Shown piece after piece: positions 59,890 to 64,000 of a DNA stretch of 64,000 bases; positions within the stretch are counted from its first letter, which is position 1, and each line of letters begins with the position of its first letter. The stretch is from Dendrophyllia cribrosa. Lineage: Eukaryota > Cnidaria > Anthozoa > Scleractinia > Dendrophylliidae. The stretch covers positions 19,457,036 through 19,521,035 of the forward strand of contig JAJLRJ010000005.1 in the NCBI GenBank assembly GCA_024195265.1, in the 5' to 3' direction. The notes below the pieces were generated by a model that did not search any database, had not been told where the DNA came from, and was given only the letters and a program-made list of their open reading frames with translations. The position numbers were made by a program, and so were the translations under genes.

Positions 59890-60190
59890 GGCTATTGTAC
59901 ATTGCTATTTGCATTCACTTTGCTAGAAGTAAATAGGTTTTGTCATATGATGAAATTTGGCATATATAGTGATGATTCTTCCGCCACAAACATTTAAAGA
60001 TAAGGCATGAATTTATAAACTGTTTTAAAATAGTAATACCCTTGTAATTTCATTTTATGAATGCAAGTGTCGAGTCTGTTTATAGGGAGAACCCACAGTT
60101 GGATAGCTTAGTAGGGTCCAAGGGGGTTGTGGGGTCCCTGAAGCCTGATTTTTTAACCCTGGAGCCCCATTAATTTTTTTCCTCAGGACA

Positions 60191-60545
60191 ATGTCTGTAG
60201 CCTAGAGCCCTTAAAAAGCCCCATTTTTGTTGTCTTGGAGCTCTGTCGAACCCCCCTGTTTTGGCCTTGGAGCCCTGGAACTGCTTTTTTGGGCCTGGAG
60301 TCCTAAAACCCTTTGGCACCCTGCTTAGTGAAGGGAGTTTGTTACTGTCAGTTCTGCCTAGAGCTTTAAATATTGTATAGATACGATACGATGTCTGTAG
60401 CCCAGAGCCCTTAAAACGTCCCATTTTTGTTGTCTTGGCGCTCTGTCGAGCCCCCCTGTTTTGGCCTTGGAGCCCTGGAACACTGCTTTTTTGGGCCTGG
60501 AGTCCTAAAACCCTTTGGGACCCTGCTTAGTGAAAGGCTGAAGTT
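60191..60545. repeat. Direct repeat of about 145 bp, two copies
   Basis: Copies at 60191-60333 and 60391-60545 start ATGTCTGTAGCC and end CCCTGCTTAGTGAA, separated by about 57 bp. They are nearly identical, suggesting a recent tandem duplication. Confidence 0.8.
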
Positions 60546-60975
60546 TAAACATTGCCATGAAAACAGAAACTGACAAAATAATCGAAATCCACCAATCACA
60601 ACCCACAAACATGACCATGTGACCATTTTGCGTAAAGAATCATTGTTTCCTGAGACGTTTGCTATGATTTTGAGGAAGTAAAAAACGAAACAGTTGGTTG
60701 AATTTTGAACTTCAGAGTTCGAATATTGAAAAGCACTGTGAAAGAAGGATGGAGACAAGAAAGAAGGAGAGAAAGAAAGGAAGGCAGAAAAATAAAGAAA
60801 GAAAAAAAAAATGAAAATTCCAGTTGGAAATCAAATGCATTCGTTTTTGTGGTCTTTTCTCGTGTTTGTTCACAGAGGTCCATACAATATATGAGCGCTA
60901 TACTATGGAACAGGTTTGACAGTGAAATGAGAAAGAACAGTTCATTGGACAATTTTAAACGATCTAGACAGCGAG

Positions 60976-61089
60976 CCGTCGCCCTTTTCTCCTCAGTGCC
61001 ACGCGCGCGAGAGCGTACATTTGTAATTATGCAAATTGCTGTAAAAACGAGAAGGGATTGGGGCGAGTGAGGAAAAAGGGCGACAGCGG
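60976..61089. repeat. Inverted repeat (MITE-like)
   Basis: Arms of about 25 bp (CCGTCGCCCTTTTCTCCTCA at 60976 and its near-complement ending at 61089) enclose about 60 bp. Confidence 0.6.
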
Positions 61090-61652
61090 ACGTTTCTTTG
61101 TTCTTTGAATTTGCGTTTCAGGGAAACGTAAAACCCTGATTCGTCGGTTGCCTGTCAGTCTGTCAACAAAGTCATAATTGAATAAAATTAAAGAATAGCT
61201 TCGAGCAGACAGTACAGATACACAACCGCGTGTTCGAGTTTGTTTTTCACAGGTAAACACAATCCAACACAATGGTATCGTTTTACAAACTGGGCGGAAC
61301 TATCAATCAAATAGGGGTCAAAGGCGGCAAATCGGAAGATAAAAGATTACACCGCAGTCTCTTATTTTTTCTTCTCGGGCTAGCGCCCTCGTTACTCGCT
61401 TGTATCTCACACCATTCTCGGATCGCGCTCGACTGACTTATACATCTTAATCTATTAGTATTAACTAGGTAGTTTTTACCAATTTATTGTTTTAAATTGT
61501 ATCATGCACTTGTAGTTTTTTAACGATTTAATTCTTAAATAATTTTTAGTTTTTATTTTAGACACGACCACATCAGCTATGCTGTAATTTTATCGTGTTT
61601 AAATAAATATATGAATATGCCGGAATGATGAGTGTGGAAAGAAAGGAATTAT

Positions 61653-61764
61653 CATTATGAGGCGCTTTTGTGGCGCGCAAGCGCAAAGCGCGACTCACGA
61701 GAGACAGCAAAGAAAAGACTCGCGCTCCACGTTCGTTGCTCGCGCACCACAAAAGCGCCTTATG
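61653..61764. repeat. Inverted repeat (MITE-like)
   Basis: Arms CATTATGAGGCGCTTTTGTG and the complement ending CAAAAGCGCCTTATG enclose about 55 bp; the inside is GC-rich. Confidence 0.6.
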
Positions 61765-62131
61765 TGCAGACTGGTTGTTGTTTCGAATGGTCATGGTGCA
61801 CAGTATTCGATTCCGATCACAAAAGACGTAAACTTGTATTTGTTAACAGCGCTTATTTTCGCGTGTGGCTCAATTCCGACCTGTTTTCTCGTATTTTTCA
61901 CATTGATGACACCCGGCGTTCAATATCCGAGTTTCTATGTCTGAACTTAATCCAACGAAATCAAATTTTACGGTTCGATTTCGTTTGGACATAAAAAGTA
62001 TTGAACAGACTGAACTTCAAAATTACGTGTATAATTGACATCTTGTAAACACATAAAACGTTAAATCTATTATCACAGAAACCATAACTTTAATTGTACA
62101 ACTGCGACACAAAACTAGCCTGTGAATTGGT

Positions 62132-62260
62132 ATGGTGGAAAATGGGGCACAAGAAAAATCGGCGAGCGGAGCGTCAGGTAGAACCTTTTCACAAGCGGGA
62201 GCACTCTATCTCGTGGCATCTATTCTAACATGGTGGCTTATGCACGAAAGTAGAAAAAAC
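62132..62260 (+). CDS. Candidate first coding exon of an unidentified host gene
   Basis: Forty-three codons from an ATG end exactly at a strong donor (AAC|GTAAGC), phase 0. The peptide starts MVENGAQEKSASG and contains a hydrophobic helix ALYLVASILTWWLM, suggesting a signal anchor. The next exon was not identified, and the gene is not recognised. Confidence 0.4.
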
Positions 62261-62682
62261 GTAAGCTAGAAATGGTTTACAAAGGCAGTGGATTAAATTT
62301 CAGCATTCATTAACCAAAGTGTGAAAGGGTGTAGGCTGGCGGTTGCTGTTTGCATGGTCCTTGGCGTCAATGTTGTCCTAGCTAAGGTCAAGGCATAGAA
62401 TTTCGCTAATGAAAAAAAAAATTCGTCCATTCTGTAACGCTGACGTTGAAATTTTACTTTTAATAACTTTTATTCACTGTAATGTTCTCGTTACCTAATA
62501 AATATGGCCGATGTTTATATAGGAGTCCACTGTTAGTGGAACAACACAACAACGCACCACCAAGGAAGTCGGCAAAGAAGCGATTATTTTATTCATTCGT
62601 ATCTTCCCTTTCTGCCTTACGTAATCGCACACACGTCAAATTACTCAAAACACACAAATAATGTAAATGTCAAGACATAAAA
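62261..62682. other. Non-coding, between two candidate host exons
   Basis: I see no gene. It probably comprises intron of the plus-strand gene and 3' untranslated sequence of the minus-strand exon. Confidence 0.35.
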
Positions 62683-62841
62683 TCACTGGCTCTTAAGAAA
62701 GAGAGCAGCGCCACACTGGGTCCACCTGCTCTGGTTACCACCACACGGCATGTTAAAACAGGTGACAGTCTTATCACGGTCAGCACTATAGTAGATTGGG
62801 ACCGAGATGCAGTCGCTCTCAGGATAGGGGTCAGCGGTATC
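62683..62841 (-). CDS. Candidate terminal exon of a cysteine-containing host protein
   Basis: An acceptor (ATTTGTTAG) precedes 62841, followed by 52 open codons and TGA 62683-62685. The peptide begins DTADPYPESDCISVP and has four Cys (CFNMPCGGNQSRWTQCGAAL contains three). It looks like the end of a secreted protein. The family is not recognised. Confidence 0.45.
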   Translation of the reverse strand, partial: DTADPYPESDCISVPIYYSADRDKTVTCFNMPCGGNQSRWTQCGAALFLKSQ

Positions 62842-64000
62842 CTAACAAATAGAAAACTGAAGTTATTACCAATTATAATACATCATATATTTTACTCGGG
62901 CGTGATTGGTCTTAACATATCACGTGACACAGCCAAACCAGCGGAATATCCGATGATATTCCCCAAGTGATATACCCCAGTTCCCAAATTTGCGTTTTAC
63001 GTTCGCATGTTCAGTTTTCGTCTCAAATTTATATTGTTAAATTGAATAGAGCTGATTGTTTTAAACAGACCAGAAATATTTGTGAACGCCAACAGAATTA
63101 TCTTCATGTTTAACAGTTTGGCCAACTCTCCCTAACAGAGAGACATTGTGAAAAAATATTTGAGGGATAATAAGTTTACATGATAACCTCCATTTGGCTT
63201 CAAAAATATGTAGGGATATTTGTTCTTGACATTATCCGTCCAGAAGCGAACAGTTTTCCGAGAGAGAAGCTCGAAAAAAACTGTGACCTTCTTGAAACAG
63301 ATAATGTCCGCGGACAAATATCGGGCATATTTTCGCGCCAAATGGCAGTTATTGATTATTTGGTTCACAAGGACCGTGGGGGTCAGGCAAATTGAATAGA
63401 AATGGTGAATGTAGAAATATTACATAATATATGAACTGCAGAAATGAAATGAAATAAGAAATGACTCTTGCTGAAGCCTGACAATAGAAAGAAGCAAACC
63501 TTTGACACCCACGCCACCGCAGCCGTGGGGATGGCAGAGACACTGGGGGAGTCTCGCTGATTTTCTGTCAGTGTGTTGCCGTCAAAACTACATCCTTCTA
63601 ATTGGAGTCCGCCGAGCTAATCAGAAAAAAAATATAAGATGTGTATTTCAGTATTTAAAACCTATAGAGTTAGGTCAAATTCGAAGAGAGGAATTGCAAC
63701 AGCAGAATGTACGTAATCCGTTCCTTAATTAAGAGAAATCACAAATGAGAAAACAACGAAATTTGCTCAATATATATTACCCATAAAATGCATAGATAAT
63801 TAATTAAATAACCCACTTGAACGTACTGCGTCGTTTTACATGAAGTGATTGAGAGACTGACTTTGCGAGAGCTGGAACGAAAAGTTTATAGCACTAAAAC
63901 AACAACAAAAATGATGCAAGGCTGATTTAAACAGCATCAGAGTCAATTATAAAATATCCACGAAGCAAGTAAAAACATGCCACCCCACCCCCCAAAACTA
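62842..64000. other. Host non-coding DNA to window end
   Basis: Apart from the inverted repeat at 63184-63353 nothing convincing is seen. Cysteine-bearing frames near 63490-63560 on the minus strand could be another exon of the gene ending at 62683, but splice phases do not agree. Confidence 0.35.
63184..63353. repeat. Long imperfect palindrome (MITE-like)
   Basis: Two arms of about 75-80 bp (for example CCATTTGGCTTCAAAAATAT at 63190, with its counterpart GCGCCAAATGG ending near 63346) face each other around a short centre. Confidence 0.6.

Larger units (their letters stand above)
59890..62131. other. Host non-coding DNA with repeats
   Basis: No gene is seen. It contains the direct repeat at 60191-60545 and the inverted repeats at 60976 and 61653. 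The CG-rich stretch near 61360-61440 (GCTAGCGCCCTCG) may be another decayed repeat. Confidence 0.4.

Noticed and set aside
61632..61994. 120-codon frame near the inverted repeat
   Set aside because: The first third is a palindromic repeat and the rest shows no recognisable protein pattern or splice sites.
1..64000. tRNA, rRNA, riboswitch or CRISPR features
   Set aside because: I looked for cloverleaf-like and repeat-spacer arrangements and found none I could support; bacterial regulatory elements are not expected in this context.

Overview
The window reads as animal nuclear DNA, most likely from a cnidarian and probably an anthozoan. It has spliced host exons (HECT, OTU and two unidentified genes), 5'-truncated LINE sequence, MITE-like inverted repeats, long homopolymers and several cut-and-paste DNA transposons. 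It is dominated by three Polinton/Maverick-type (adintovirus-like) endogenous viral elements. The cnidarian call is an inference from remembered family resemblance; the animal-type mobile elements and exon structure are seen directly.

Layout. Element C (Polinton type 1) runs from before position 1 to about 35.5 kb and carries a fibre-like gene, packaging ATPase, penton-like protein, major capsid protein, pVI/pX-like proteins, adenain-type protease, a DUF5679-like zinc protein, a PLA2-domain protein and a chromodomain integrase. Element A (267-22226) is inserted inside C's fibre-like gene with a 5-bp target duplication. An Academ-type transposon (4058-8218) sits inside a gene of A. A 6-kb transposon with a 9-bp target duplication (28004-33991) sits inside C, just upstream of the PLA2 gene. 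From 35.5 to 41.1 kb is host DNA with an antisense OTU-domain gene fragment and plus-strand HECT-domain exons. Element B (41101-58341), a close relative of A, is inserted in the HECT coding sequence with a 5-bp duplication. A LINE fragment interrupts the same HECT sequence at 58.5-59.6 kb, and the remainder to 64 kb is host DNA.

How the genes work together. A and B are collinear: two C2HC zinc-finger genes, a YqaJ-type exonuclease, a zinc-ribbon protein that may be a late transcription factor, a membrane protein, penton-like protein, a 565-residue tail-anchored protein, a coiled-coil membrane protein, double-jelly-roll capsid protein, packaging ATPase, a row of small helical or membrane proteins, integrase and DNA polymerase B. 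Nearly every gene starts within about 20 nt of a TATATA(C)-like box, so each seems to have its own promoter with a very short leader. Both elements are bounded by inverted repeats whose outer part is a long self-complementary hairpin.

The most striking observation is that A and B are near-identical through the gene body but have unrelated PolB genes and unrelated outer terminal repeats. Polymerase and replication origin appear to have been exchanged together. All three elements are decayed, with nonsense codons, frameshifts and insertions; A and B are mostly broken in different genes.
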